DNA from: a virus
DNA: 28,538 nt
Reading direction: 5' to 3' (one strand)
IMG/VR virus record: IMGVR_UViG_3300034095_000272
Location: 1 to 28,538 of that record
Every line of letters starts with the position of its first letter. The stretch's first letter is position 1. A program made the translations under genes and the position numbers. Shown here one piece after another: positions 6,770 to 15,997 of this stretch. A model generated the notes under the pieces. It was given only the letters and a program-made list of their open reading frames with translations, did not search any database and had not been told where the DNA came from.

Positions 6770-8025
6770 ACTATAAAATAAAGTGTGTTAGCGTCTTTTG
6801 TTCCTATTGCAGCATATTCAGCAGCAGTTACCGTTGTTATTGTATTTGTTGTGTATGTTGTAGCTACGTTCTTTGATATTTTACCTGCAATATCAGTAGC
6901 TAATCCGCTGTATTGTGTATTAGTTGCATTGTCTCCTGTATTGCTTCCGCTTAAAGTTGTAATGCCTAATTTAGAACGTATTAAAGTAGCTGTTAATTGT
7001 TTGTTTTTCCAAAGGTCTGTACTGCTTTCGTATTGTAAAAAATCCTCATTCGCTAAAGTATTATCTATATAAACATTGTGAAGCTCGTCTAATTCCCAAC
7101 CGTTCATTACTTTTACGTAAATCTTACCTTGTATTGCGTGTGCGTATTCTACGTAACCAATAATTACAATATGTCCTGTTAATCCCGTTGGTTTAATGTT
7201 TGTTAGTCTTCCCGCAGTTGTAGGTGATAAATATAAAACGTCACCATCTACCCAAGTTTCACCTTGTAAAGATCCCGTTGTATTTATATCCTCAATTTGA
7301 CCCATTGTGATAATGAATCCTTCTTGATTTGTAGCAATAGTTTCAGTTACTAATCCAATTGTGTCAGCTGAATTAGCATCGTTATTACCTTGTGCTAATT
7401 GAACTGCTAATTTTTGACCTTGTGCTCCGCTTATTCTTACCGCTTGATAATTAGCTTTTGTTAGTGTTGTGTTCGGTGTAACTTTATTAACAACCCTTGC
7501 TACTAAATCAACTCCATTTTTTAAAACAACAGTACCGCCTTTTAATGTAGTTTCTGAACTTCCTAAATTATCATTCCATTTTGTTGTTCCTACTGTTGGA
7601 GTTCCAGTTGGAGTTATATCTAAAGTAACTTGACCAGCTTTTAATTCAAATTCCCCTAAATCAACATTTGTAGTTGCACCTGTGTAAGGAACAAATCCTG
7701 TTACTGATGGAATTGTAGGCTTGTTTAATATTTGTGCATCGCCACTTGTAGCATTCCAATCAGCGTTTACGTTTACCTCCGCTCCTGTTGCTATTCCTGC
7801 AAGTTTATTCTTTTCTGCAGTTGTATAGTCCTCTGTACTTAATCCTTTGCCTGTTACTTTATCTACTTTTAAAGCATCTTGACTGTTTACATAGGCTGTT
7901 GTAGCAAGTCCATCTATTAACTTTGCTACTGTTACCTTTTTAGTTGTTGATTGATTTACAATAGGTAATACATCGCCTGTATCTAATGTTGTGACTAAAT
8001 CTAATTCACTTATTTTCTTATCCAT
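6766..8025 (-). CDS. Tail fibre-like structural protein
   Basis: A 419-aa protein beginning MDKKISELDLVTTLDTGDVLPIVNQ. It has the 'KISEL...TGDVLPIV' opening common to phage fibre proteins. A typical fibre segment follows at about residues 50-85 (KVDKVTGKGLSTEDYTTAEKNKLAGIATGAEVNVNADW). A beta-rich middle (VYIGYVEYAH-like segments, QGKIYVKVMNGWELDELHNV) comes next, ending in 'AAIGTKDANTLYFIV'. It is probably the rod part of a fibre carrying the downstream lectin-like protein, with which it overlaps by 4 nt. Which appendage it forms cannot be told. Confidence 0.75.
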   Translation of the reverse strand: MDKKISELDLVTTLDTGDVLPIVNQSTTKKVTVAKLIDGLATTAYVNSQDALKVDKVTGKGLSTEDYTTAEKNKLAGIATGAEVNVNADWNATSGDAQILNKPTIPSVTGFVPYTGATTNVDLGEFELKAGQVTLDITPTGTPTVGTTKWNDNLGSSETTLKGGTVVLKNGVDLVARVVNKVTPNTTLTKANYQAVRISGAQGQKLAVQLAQGNNDANSADTIGLVTETIATNQEGFIITMGQIEDINTTGSLQGETWVDGDVLYLSPTTAGRLTNIKPTGLTGHIVIIGYVEYAHAIQGKIYVKVMNGWELDELHNVYIDNTLANEDFLQYESSTDLWKNKQLTATLIRSKLGITTLSGSNTGDNATNTQYSGLATDIAGKISKNVATTYTTNTITTVTAAEYAAIGTKDANTLYFIV

Positions 8026-8257
8026 TTAATATAATTTTATCGTTGTTTTGTTGTAAAATGTAGTCTCCATTTTCTTGTAGTAAAAAGTAATCTATTACAA
8101 CTGCTCTTACACCGTATATATTGCCTATTCCTTGGGCCTGTAACGAACCATCGCAACACTTTACACTATATGTACCATCAGCACATAAACAACCTCTTGT
8201 ACCTCCTTTTGGGCTTGTATAACTTGGCGTCTTAAATGAATTACTTTTGCTTCGCAT
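8018..8257 (-). CDS. Cys-rich small tail-associated protein
   Basis: A 79-aa protein with a basic, serine-rich N terminus (MRSKSNSFKTPSYTSPKGG) and a Cys cluster (CLCADGTYSVKCCDG, Cys23, 25, 34, 35). A 'LQAQGIG' segment and a 'LQENGDYILQQNNDKIIL' end follow. I recognise this pattern as a recurrent small protein next to fibre genes in Bacteroidota phages, without known function. It overlaps both neighbours (17 nt with the protease, 8 nt with the fibre). The Cys cluster might bind metal or form disulfides. Confidence 0.65.
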   Translation of the reverse strand: MRSKSNSFKTPSYTSPKGGTRGCLCADGTYSVKCCDGSLQAQGIGNIYGVRAVVIDYFLLQENGDYILQQNNDKIILNG

Positions 8258-8861
8258 CTTGAATTAATTTCTTAATTTCTAATAATTGTAACCCTGCTTC
8301 TATTTCTATATCTACTTGGTCAATTTTTGACAAAGGTAGTTTGGCTTTGTCGGCAAAATAGCCCTCAATACTGAAACCTTTTACTTTTTTAGTCTTTATA
8401 AACTCATTCCAAATTACATCATTTTCAACTTTGATTGTACCCATCCACGTTCCTACCGGTACATTCAAATTGTACAAATTAGATTTGTCTTTTTCGGTGT
8501 CTTCAACAATCCAACTTTCTACCATTGTTAAACCTTTGATTGTTTCTTGATGCTCAAAAGTTGCGTTTGATTGATTACCGTTTTGAAAAAACATTTCCAT
8601 ACATTTACGGATCGTGTCTTGTGAAAAGTAAATATAGTATTCGCCATTCTCTTCGTCTCTTCTGTAAATAGGTTTATCTGGCACTAACATAGCACCCATA
8701 ATGATCTTTTTTTCTTTATCTACTTCCGCAAACTTGTACTCTTTTTGCTCGTCTTTTAAGGCAATAAAATCCTCTTCAATTGCACCGTTCTCAACTATTG
8801 AAATTGCATCGATACCTGAAAGCTCCATTGACTCGTCTATTATTAATTCAATTAATTTCAT
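8241..8861 (-). CDS. XkdF-like prohead maturation protease
   Basis: A 206-aa protein beginning MKLIELIIDESMELSGIDAI, as XkdF/S78-related putative serine proteases do. Likely active-site elements are His104 in FEHQ, Ser116 in MVESW, and GFSIEGYF (162-169). 'GAMLVPDKPIYRRDEENGEYYIYFS' is another family segment. It would cleave scaffold and capsid during head maturation. I chose the Met at 8861; a Met at 8918 would add 19 residues encoded through the hairpin at 8898-8923. The protein ends after a short helix, without the Cys-containing C-terminal module sometimes fused to this family. A similar module is on the portal here. Confidence 0.78.
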   Translation of the reverse strand: MKLIELIIDESMELSGIDAISIVENGAIEEDFIALKDEQKEYKFAEVDKEKKIIMGAMLVPDKPIYRRDEENGEYYIYFSQDTIRKCMEMFFQNGNQSNATFEHQETIKGLTMVESWIVEDTEKDKSNLYNLNVPVGTWMGTIKVENDVIWNEFIKTKKVKGFSIEGYFADKAKLPLSKIDQVDIEIEAGLQLLEIKKLIQDAKQK

Positions 8862-8864
8862 ATC

Positions 8865-8875
8865 TGTATAACGTT
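8865..8875 (-). promoter_or_regulatory. CGTTATA motif, candidate late promoter element (copy 2)
   Basis: The minus strand reads AAAACGTTATACAGATATG, with CGTTATA at 8873-8867, 5 nt before the protease start. It lies between the tape-measure gene with its hairpin and the protease gene. Confidence 0.35.
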
Positions 8876-8897
8876 TTAAATTTTTATTTTGTTTATA

Positions 8898-8923
8898 CCA
8901 TATTGTTAGCGTCAACAAAATGG
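8898..8923 (-). other. Stem-loop between tape measure and protease genes
   Basis: A 26-nt imperfect inverted repeat (CCATTTTGTT, six-base loop, AACAATATGG on the minus strand) gives nine paired positions and one U-U mismatch. It starts 3 nt after the tape-measure stop. There is no T-run after it, so it may be an RNA-processing or partial-termination site rather than a classic terminator. Confidence 0.45.
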
Positions 8924-8925
8924 TT

Positions 8926-10608
8926 TTATCCTATCGAAGCACTACTAACTATGTTCCTATCTAATCCTTGTTGTGTTGTTACGTCATTAGCTACTACATA
9001 AGCCTTGATAGGCTGTTGTCCTTGTTGTGCTATTGTTTCTGCTATTGCGTTTGTTTTTGATGCTCCTACTACGTTTATTGATGGTTGTGCTGATGCAGGT
9101 GCTGATATTGCACCACCACCACCTCCGCCTGATGCACCTCCACCGCCTCCTGCATTGATAGAACTTGCTGAACCTATACCCGCAGCTAATATAGAAGCTA
9201 TTGATGTTGCTGCACCTATTTTAGTGGCTACTATAGAAGTAGCAGCTATTTTAAGATTTGCTGCATAAGCAGGGTTTGGCACACCTGGTCCTAAAAAAGG
9301 TGGGTTTATTGGTGTTGGTGCAGCCGATGCTTTTGCTAATCCTATTGCTTTTGCTGCTCCTGTAACTACATCCGCTATTGCTAATCCTTTTTGTACTGCT
9401 AATATACCTAATGCAACCGATTTATTTTTACCCGCAAATTGTAATAAAATATTTAAGCCTGTATCTAATGCATTTCTTTTTGCTTCTTTTACTGCTTGAT
9501 CTAAAGCCATTTCTTTCTCGGCTTGTATTTGTGTATCTGCTAATTCTTGTTCTGATATTTTTCTTTTTTCACTAACATAATTTTTTCCAATAGCTACTTT
9601 GTTTTCTAAATCAGAAATCATTGCTACTTTATCATTCTCATTTTTTATTTTTTCTGTATCGACTGCTTTTAAAGTAAATTCATCTTCTAAAGCATTAGCT
9701 TTATCTAAATATGCTTTTCTATCTGCAATAGCTTTGTCTCTTGCTTTTTGTTCTTCTTGTTCTCTTTTCTCTTGTGCTTTTCTTCTCGCCTCTGCTCTTT
9801 TATCCGCTTCGTCTTTTTCTGTTTTAGTTAATTCTTTTGAACCTTCATTAAATCTTTTTATAGAAGCATCATAATTTTTACCAAAATCGTTAACTGAACT
9901 TTTAGCATCTTGCCACGCTCCAGAAAAATCCCCAGAAATAAGTTTTTTAATTGAACTACCTAACATTCCCAAAGATTGGAATACTGCCGTTACACTTGAA
10001 TAAACAACTCCAAAAGCTTTTGAAACCATAGGTAAAGCATTTATAGCCAAATCAACTAAAGTATTAAACAAAGGTTCTACGGCTCTGAATACACCTTGGA
10101 ATATTTTACCAATACCATCCAATAAAGGTTGTATCTTTTTCATTGCTCCTTCATTGTCTGAAAATGCAACTGCTAATCCGCCTAATAAAGATACTATTAA
10201 ACCTATTCCCGTAGCCTTTAAAGCACCACCAAAAGATTGTGTCGCTACCTTTGCTTTGTTAATTGCAGCTCCAACCATACCCAAAGGTCCTCCCGCTTGC
10301 TCTAAACTATCTACCCAATCACTCGATGTATTTTTAGCTGATTTTAATTTGTCTTCAAGATCATCAATATCGTTGTAAAGTTTTTTAAATTCAGCACTTC
10401 CTACCGCTGTATTTTTTAATTCTCTTTTCAGTTGTTTTAAACCCGCGATCGATTGCTCAACTTCAACACCATTTCCTGCTTTTGAAAATACTTTTTGTGC
10501 ATCTTGTGCGTCTTGTGCTGTATTATCAAACGCATCGCCAAGCTTGTTTACATCGGTAACTGCTTTGGCTGTATCAACCTTTATTTTTACTTCTACTTCT
10601 TGCGACAT
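8926..10608 (-). CDS. Tail tape measure protein
   Basis: A 560-aa protein. The N terminus (VEVKIKVDTAKAVTDVNKLG) and helical segments (52-95) are typical. Hydrophobic stretches lie at about 128-150 (ATGIGLIVSLLGGLAVAF) and 160-225. A long charged coiled coil spans about 255-380, then an Ala-rich hydrophobic part (395-480), a Gly-rich linker (486-499) and the 'KAYVVANDVTTQQGLDRNIV' end. It sets tail length and is thought to help DNA entry. It is short for a tape measure; at the usual ~0.15 nm per residue a tail of about 80 nm would be expected (inference). Confidence 0.88.
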   Translation of the reverse strand: MSQEVEVKIKVDTAKAVTDVNKLGDAFDNTAQDAQDAQKVFSKAGNGVEVEQSIAGLKQLKRELKNTAVGSAEFKKLYNDIDDLEDKLKSAKNTSSDWVDSLEQAGGPLGMVGAAINKAKVATQSFGGALKATGIGLIVSLLGGLAVAFSDNEGAMKKIQPLLDGIGKIFQGVFRAVEPLFNTLVDLAINALPMVSKAFGVVYSSVTAVFQSLGMLGSSIKKLISGDFSGAWQDAKSSVNDFGKNYDASIKRFNEGSKELTKTEKDEADKRAEARRKAQEKREQEEQKARDKAIADRKAYLDKANALEDEFTLKAVDTEKIKNENDKVAMISDLENKVAIGKNYVSEKRKISEQELADTQIQAEKEMALDQAVKEAKRNALDTGLNILLQFAGKNKSVALGILAVQKGLAIADVVTGAAKAIGLAKASAAPTPINPPFLGPGVPNPAYAANLKIAATSIVATKIGAATSIASILAAGIGSASSINAGGGGGASGGGGGGAISAPASAQPSINVVGASKTNAIAETIAQQGQQPIKAYVVANDVTTQQGLDRNIVSSASIG

Positions 10609-10739
10609 AATACTTTTGTTATAGGTTTAAATGCTTCTTTAAATGTTTCTGGCAACTTATTCTTGCCTCTTGCTATTGCTATTCTTTCACTGTTGCTCTT
10701 CAAATCTAATTTTAAGCAGTCTATTATTTCTTTTATCAT
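10593..10739 (-). CDS. 48-aa basic small protein before the tape measure
   Basis: A small gene beginning MIKEIIDCLKLDLKSNSERI and ending in VLCRKK, with stop TAG. It overlaps the tape-measure start by 16 nt and starts 15 nt after the preceding gene, so it fills the gap neatly. The product is basic and probably helical. In other tailed phages tail-assembly chaperones sit just before the tape measure, but this is much too short and the chaperone pair is found at 17164-17921. Function unknown. Confidence 0.45.
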   Translation of the reverse strand: MIKEIIDCLKLDLKSNSERIAIARGKNKLPETFKEAFKPITKVLCRKK

Positions 10740-10754
10740 TGTCTTTTTTTATAT

Positions 10755-11006
10755 TTATTGCATTGATGAACTCCATTCATCAGTTGAAAGAATAGTTAAT
10801 ATTTCATCATAGGTATAAGCACCTTCTTTTGTTGTCAAAGATTCAACACTTGAAGGAATTATTTCACCATCCCATTTAACAAATGTTTTTGTCTCATTAA
10901 CTGATTTTCTAATTGTCTCTATTGATGTTTCACATACTTGTGTAAAATCTATTTGTGATAATTCACTTGTATTAAATATCATAAACTCTCTTTGATTATA
11001 ATACAT
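10755..11006 (-). CDS. 83-aa conserved-looking tail-region protein
   Basis: A protein beginning MYYNQREFMIFNTSELSQID, continuing with 'TIRKSVNETKTFVKWDGEIIPSSVESL' and ending 'YDEILTILSTDEWSS'. The pattern resembles small proteins found beside tail genes of Bacteroidota phages. It overlaps the 927-aa gene by 11 nt, and an AGGAAG lies 3 nt before the chosen start. An internal Met at 10982 is possible. No function is assigned. Confidence 0.65.
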   Translation of the reverse strand: MYYNQREFMIFNTSELSQIDFTQVCETSIETIRKSVNETKTFVKWDGEIIPSSVESLTTKEGAYTYDEILTILSTDEWSSSMQ

Positions 11007-13779
11007 ATCTTCCTTTTGTTGCGTTATAGTTTTGTAATACTTCTGCTGACGTTAATTCTCTATTATAAAAATTAACATTACTTATTTTACCATTAAAAAA
11101 TTGAACATAATTACTAGATGTTTTTCCTGCACCTATTAATATAGGTAATGTATTAGAAAAATTATATCCAGACGTATCTTGACTCGCTGATGATACTGTT
11201 AATTCAACTGAATTTATATATATATTAACCCTATTTAAAGATGTGTTTGAACTATTAAATGTAGCGGTTATATTATACCAATTACCAATAACAGGTGTAA
11301 ATGGAAAATTATAATTAATAATAGGATTGACTCCATCTTGAGAAATACCTAAACTTATACTGTTGTCCGTTGATAATGTCAATAAATGAAAACTTCTTAA
11401 ATTAAGTCCAAAATCTGATTTAGATATAATAGTTTCATTCACACCACTTCTTGAATTATAATTAACCCAAGTTGATATTGAAAAATTATATAAATTATTA
11501 AAGGCAGAATTATTTGAAACACTTACATAATCATCAACCCCATCAAACACAATACTTCCTCCATTAGTAGAATTAAAAGTTGGTCCGTTAATTAACGTTC
11601 CATTATTTCCGTTAGTAGTTAAATCAGTCCAAGTTGTTCCTGTTCCTGGATATGAAAGTGGGTTACCTGCATCTAAATTTAAAACAAGTCCTTCTGTAAC
11701 TATTGATTCTGGTTCTACTACTCTTTGGTCTGTTAGCAATTCAAACTGTGCAACTCCGCTAGTTAAATCTGTTGTCATTGTATTAATCAAATACTTTGTG
11801 TCACGTATAATAACATTATCATTCAATTTAAGCGTAGTTAATATACTTGTTGGTAGTATAGCACTTACTTTAACTAATCTTGCTTTAAAATTGAATATAT
11901 TAGCAAAATAATTTGAGTAATACATTTGATATAAACTATTGTTTACTATTTCATTCGTTAATGTACTTTGTTGTTCATTGAAATTTAATCCGTATGTTTC
12001 ACCGCTTATTAAAGTTTCTTGTCCAAATGCTTTATAAACTGTATGTGGTGTTGATGTACCACCACTTATATTTGTGTTGAAATAAAATTGAGGTACAGTC
12101 GTCAATGCAGTTGAATTATAATCATATAAAATAACTGGCTTTGGAATATATTTTTGTAAATCTGTTTTTAAAGAATAACCAACTTGTAATAGTCCTGTTA
12201 AATTTGAAAAGTTTAAATTTTCAAATGGTAATTTTATAGAATATTCCTCTCCTTCTGCTGGAGGTGTATTTGAATAATGCAACGAACCATATTCAATTCC
12301 ATTAGCAGAATTAAAACCTACATTTATAATTGATTCGCTTTTCTCATAATCAAAATTTATTTTCTTATGTGTTTTTACTCTGTTTAAAGTCTTTTTATCT
12401 TGAATAACATATTTAGTAATATCAATATCTGAACCATCTAAATAATAGTTTTCTAATGTATCAACTGTATAATTTATTCCATCTTCTGAATAGCAAGTCA
12501 AATTAAACATTTTTAATAATCCAGAAAAGAAATCTTCTATTTTTATTTCTGGCATATATCTTTTTACGGAAATTATTGGAGTTGCTGTTAAAGTTTGATT
12601 TGTTGCTTTTGTTATGTTTTGATTTATAAAATAAGGTACATCGGGATTTGGAATTTCATAATCATATCTTGAAACTAAAAGAATTCTTGTTGAAAATGTT
12701 AAATTACTTTCTGAAGAAATTGTAAAATATATTTGTTCGTTAGCTGATTGATAAGCAACTTTAAAATAATTCATTACATTTTGTTCTGATGTTGATGTAT
12801 TAATATTAACAGTAGAATCTAATCCACTGTTTGTATATAATCTTACTGTAATTGGAATTCCAGATACAGTAAATGTCATATATAAACGTACATATCTCCA
12901 GTAATCTATATCAACTGTGTTAAAACTACTTGTTAATATTTTATTATTTAAAATTGGTGGTACTTGAAATAAATTTATAACACCTGCAACTGGAGGTGAT
13001 GGTGAATAAGTTAACGACCCAACAGTATCAAACAATACTAATACTTCTTGATTTATTGTTTCAAAAGCATCTGCATTTTTTAAATATAAATAAGCGTTTG
13101 TAAATTTTTCATCAGACAAAAAAGAACCATTAAAGTTTAAGTTTAAAATATTACTGTCATTTTGAATCATATTTAAAACTGCCGATAATTTTATAGCTGG
13201 AAATAAATCATTGTATCTTATTGGTGTTCCAGTTGCTGAAATATCATATCCACTTCCATATTTCCAAACATTACCTGAAGTAATTAAAGGGAACATTACA
13301 TTGTCACTTGTTGTAGTTGTAACTACTTTATTTTTTACAACGGTTGGTGTATATTCAAAATCATAAGTACTGTCAGTTAAATCTTTTAAATATAATCCGT
13401 TAAATTTATCTTTTAAATTACCTAATGTTCCAATAAAAGTAATTGAATAATCTTTGGCTTGTCCATCTTCTACATTTGCACTTTCTAATTGGATTTTACC
13501 ACTTCTAAAAAGTATTGTATCTATTTCAATATAAGCATCTGATTTAACTAATGTACTGAATGGACTGTCATTTGAGTTGTCGTACCAATGTCTGAAAATC
13601 TTATTGTTTTGCTTTGATGCAGGAACTGTAAATGTTTGACTAAAATCAGTAAATGTTTTACTAATATCGTTGATGTTTTGTATAGAACTTGTTACCGAAA
13701 TCTTTTCATCATCAAACAAATCAATTCTATTATAGTCTAATGTATCAACATCTTTTATGTATATGGCTACTGTTATCAT
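10996..13779 (-). CDS. Large baseplate/tail-tip protein with C-terminal LamG domain
   Basis: A 927-aa protein. The N terminus (IYIKDVDTLDYNRIDLFDDE, then TFTVPASKQNNKIFRHWYDN) matches a large tail protein family common in Bacteroidota siphophages, probably part of the tail tip. Residues from about 691 to the end form a LamG/concanavalin-like module: GLVLNLDAGNPLSYPG, WTDLTTNGNNGTLING, GSIVFDGVDDYVSV, WYNITATF, FNGKISNVNFYNRELT. A glycan-binding domain is thus fused to a tip protein. It overlaps its upstream neighbour by 4 nt (ATGA-type). The LamG call is strong; the baseplate role is from family and place. Confidence 0.75.
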   Translation of the reverse strand: MITVAIYIKDVDTLDYNRIDLFDDEKISVTSSIQNINDISKTFTDFSQTFTVPASKQNNKIFRHWYDNSNDSPFSTLVKSDAYIEIDTILFRSGKIQLESANVEDGQAKDYSITFIGTLGNLKDKFNGLYLKDLTDSTYDFEYTPTVVKNKVVTTTTSDNVMFPLITSGNVWKYGSGYDISATGTPIRYNDLFPAIKLSAVLNMIQNDSNILNLNFNGSFLSDEKFTNAYLYLKNADAFETINQEVLVLFDTVGSLTYSPSPPVAGVINLFQVPPILNNKILTSSFNTVDIDYWRYVRLYMTFTVSGIPITVRLYTNSGLDSTVNINTSTSEQNVMNYFKVAYQSANEQIYFTISSESNLTFSTRILLVSRYDYEIPNPDVPYFINQNITKATNQTLTATPIISVKRYMPEIKIEDFFSGLLKMFNLTCYSEDGINYTVDTLENYYLDGSDIDITKYVIQDKKTLNRVKTHKKINFDYEKSESIINVGFNSANGIEYGSLHYSNTPPAEGEEYSIKLPFENLNFSNLTGLLQVGYSLKTDLQKYIPKPVILYDYNSTALTTVPQFYFNTNISGGTSTPHTVYKAFGQETLISGETYGLNFNEQQSTLTNEIVNNSLYQMYYSNYFANIFNFKARLVKVSAILPTSILTTLKLNDNVIIRDTKYLINTMTTDLTSGVAQFELLTDQRVVEPESIVTEGLVLNLDAGNPLSYPGTGTTWTDLTTNGNNGTLINGPTFNSTNGGSIVFDGVDDYVSVSNNSAFNNLYNFSISTWVNYNSRSGVNETIISKSDFGLNLRSFHLLTLSTDNSISLGISQDGVNPIINYNFPFTPVIGNWYNITATFNSSNTSLNRVNIYINSVELTVSSASQDTSGYNFSNTLPILIGAGKTSSNYVQFFNGKISNVNFYNRELTSAEVLQNYNATKGRYVL

Positions 13780-14966
13780 ACTACATTATTTATTGATGCA
13801 AAAGAATATTCAAACTCCATTTCATAATTTATCAATCTATCTTTCAATGTGTTTTTATAAGTAATTGATTTGTTTTTAATCAAAACGGGTTTATTATCTA
13901 ATAATATTGTCTGACTGAATAATAAGTCTTTTAAAATAATATTCATAGACTCATCAACCCATCCAGTATTACATTTGATACTGTCATCGCCATTAGTGTT
14001 AAACGTTTTCTTTTGGCCAATTAAAGCATTATAATTATAATCTTGTGTCAAATTATAAACTGTATTTTTCATTGATGTACTGTCCTCTTTTGCCTTCATA
14101 AAGTAAACATTTTCCCAACCACCTTTCTTTGAAATAAAAGAGCATAACAAAGGTGTATATTTACATTCTTCGTCTGCATCAATAGTTCGTTCCCAAAGTA
14201 AAGTACTTCCTCTATACAATCCTACTCTATACGGAAATGTTGAGTTCCAATATGGCGATTGTAAGAATACTTTCTTAACTATTGGATTAGTATTTGCTGG
14301 TGTTATGTCAATGGAGTTTGTAACACTTCCATCGGTGTACTTTACTGAATAAGTATTTGAACCACTTTTTTGTAATAGCACATCTATATATGAACCAAAA
14401 TAAGATAAAGTATCGCTTGAATTTAAAGCATTGATACTTATACTTGAATCTACTTTTATAAGAGTATTATCAACTGTATAAAATTGGTCAATAGTTGGAT
14501 TGTAATGAATTATTTGTGTTACTGGTGTATAACTATAAATTGTTTCGTCTGAATAAACTTTTAAATCTGATGTCATTGGTAATAAATCAACGTTTAAATC
14601 AGAGTTCATTCCATCCATATATTCTGTATAGCCATCAACTGCAAGATAAGTAGTTGCTGAACCTACTTCTGCTTCAACTCCTCCAATTGTTCTATATTTT
14701 CTAACTACTACTGAACAATAAATATTTCCACTTTCATTTACATTAGCATAGTCTGGATTTATATTATTTAAATATTCTAATACAAAATTAGATATATTAT
14801 AATATGTTCCATAATTCACAGAAGATGCAATGTTTTTAGAAAAGGAATAATTTTTTAGCAAAGTACCACCACTTGAACTTATATCCAATGTCAAACGTGT
14901 TGCAGTTTGAGTTGCTACTTTTATCTCAATTATATACGGACTCCTTGCGAATATTATATTTGCCAT
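13776..14966 (-). CDS. Tail/baseplate protein of Bacteroidota phage type
   Basis: A 396-aa protein beginning MANIIFARSPYIIEIKVATQ. It contains 'YNISNFVLEYLN', 'VVVRKYRTIGG', 'YLAVDGYTEYMDGMN' and a C-terminal 'KPVLIKNKSITYKNTLKDRLINYEMEFEYSF'. The 'F.RSPY.I' opening and the closing 'YEMEFEY' are familiar from tail proteins sitting beside the large tip protein, possibly in the role of a distal tail protein. It starts directly after the S74 fibre gene (1 bp apart). The exact role is uncertain. Confidence 0.6.
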   Translation of the reverse strand: MANIIFARSPYIIEIKVATQTATRLTLDISSSGGTLLKNYSFSKNIASSVNYGTYYNISNFVLEYLNNINPDYANVNESGNIYCSVVVRKYRTIGGVEAEVGSATTYLAVDGYTEYMDGMNSDLNVDLLPMTSDLKVYSDETIYSYTPVTQIIHYNPTIDQFYTVDNTLIKVDSSISINALNSSDTLSYFGSYIDVLLQKSGSNTYSVKYTDGSVTNSIDITPANTNPIVKKVFLQSPYWNSTFPYRVGLYRGSTLLWERTIDADEECKYTPLLCSFISKKGGWENVYFMKAKEDSTSMKNTVYNLTQDYNYNALIGQKKTFNTNGDDSIKCNTGWVDESMNIILKDLLFSQTILLDNKPVLIKNKSITYKNTLKDRLINYEMEFEYSFASINNVV

Positions 14967-15977
14967 TTAGTTACCTTCTAATACGTTAATTCTTGCGGTT
15001 AATTCTTGAATCGCTTTAATCATCGGAGCAATTAGTTCAGTGTATCCAATCGTCAATACATCGCCACCTCCATTAACTTTATGGTCTTGGAATCCTCCAA
15101 AATCAACTCCACTTGCTTCAATTACATCTTGAACTTCTTGAGCAATTAAACCGTGATGGTATCTATTTCTTGTATGTGTTCCATCTTGTGTTATATTTTC
15201 TAATTTAACAGACTCTAACCACTCATTAATAAGTATTTTATATTCTTCTTCAGATAACTCTCCTTTAATAGGCATTTCACTTCTGTAATCCTCACGCATA
15301 TCCCATTTGTAATCAACAGGTCTTAATTCATTTATAAAATCAAGTCCTAAAACAGTATCTCTAACTTCAGTCTTGTCACGTAAATCAGAACGGTTTTGTA
15401 ATGCTCCATAAGTGTAGCAAGTAGTAACTCCGCTACCTAATTGAATTTGATTAGAATCGGTAACTTGTGCATCATTTCCTAAACCAGTAGAGTTAGAAAA
15501 TATAGTATTATTAAATAATGCATTTTTTCCAATAGCGGTATTGTTGTTTCCAGTAGAATTAAGATTTAAAGCTGCTCGTCCAATCGCTGTATTTCCTTCA
15601 CCATCTAAATTATTATACAAACTTGATTCTCCAACGGCTACGTTGTCAAAACCCTGAGTGTTTAATTCCATTGAATAAGCACCAACAGCAGTATTTCTAT
15701 TTCCTTCTGTTAATTTTAAAGCACCATATCCTAAAGCAGTATTACCAATTGATGGGTCACTTGATTGTAAAGTAAGACTTCCTATTGCGGTATTACTTAC
15801 GTTACCATAAACACCTTTGCCTATATTAACTCCATTTACCTGTAAATCACCACTTGTTAATTTACTTGTTGTTGAAAGAATATCAAAATTTGTATTTGTT
15901 TTGATAAATGCATTTCTTAAAGTGTCCCCTGTATTATCGTTTGCACTTGTTCCTACATTAATTACTGTTACTGCCAT
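14967..15977 (-). CDS. Trimeric tail fibre with S74 intramolecular chaperone
   Basis: A 336-aa protein. N-terminal residues 1-35 ('NVGTSANDNTGDTLRNAFIKTNTNF') form a common phage fibre attachment segment. Residues about 75-160 contain YadA-head-like repeats (NTALGYGAL, NTAVGAYSM, NVAVGESSL, NTAIGRAAL, NTAIGKNAL). The C terminus from Ser197 is a Peptidase_S74 domain with the Ser197/Lys202 dyad in RSDLRDK, 'LGLDFINELRPVDYKW', HHGLIAQEV (274-282) and 'YTELIAPMIKAIQEL'. In this family the chaperone helps trimerisation and then cuts itself off just before the catalytic Ser. The mature fibre would therefore end near residue 196. Confidence 0.85.
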   Translation of the reverse strand: MAVTVINVGTSANDNTGDTLRNAFIKTNTNFDILSTTSKLTSGDLQVNGVNIGKGVYGNVSNTAIGSLTLQSSDPSIGNTALGYGALKLTEGNRNTAVGAYSMELNTQGFDNVAVGESSLYNNLDGEGNTAIGRAALNLNSTGNNNTAIGKNALFNNTIFSNSTGLGNDAQVTDSNQIQLGSGVTTCYTYGALQNRSDLRDKTEVRDTVLGLDFINELRPVDYKWDMREDYRSEMPIKGELSEEEYKILINEWLESVKLENITQDGTHTRNRYHHGLIAQEVQDVIEASGVDFGGFQDHKVNGGGDVLTIGYTELIAPMIKAIQELTARINVLEGN

Positions 15978-15997
15978 TTTTTTTTATTTTTAAATTA

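Noticed and set aside
8862-8918. A 19-residue N-terminal extension of the XkdF-like protease
   Set aside because: It is encoded across a hairpin and the CGTTATA motif, and the family begins at MKLIELI.
9005-9268. Plus-strand open frame rich in Pro, Ala and Asp opposite the tape measure
   Set aside because: It is the antisense of the Gly/Ala-rich part of the tape measure, with no promoter or leader. The other plus-strand frames were rejected for the same reason.
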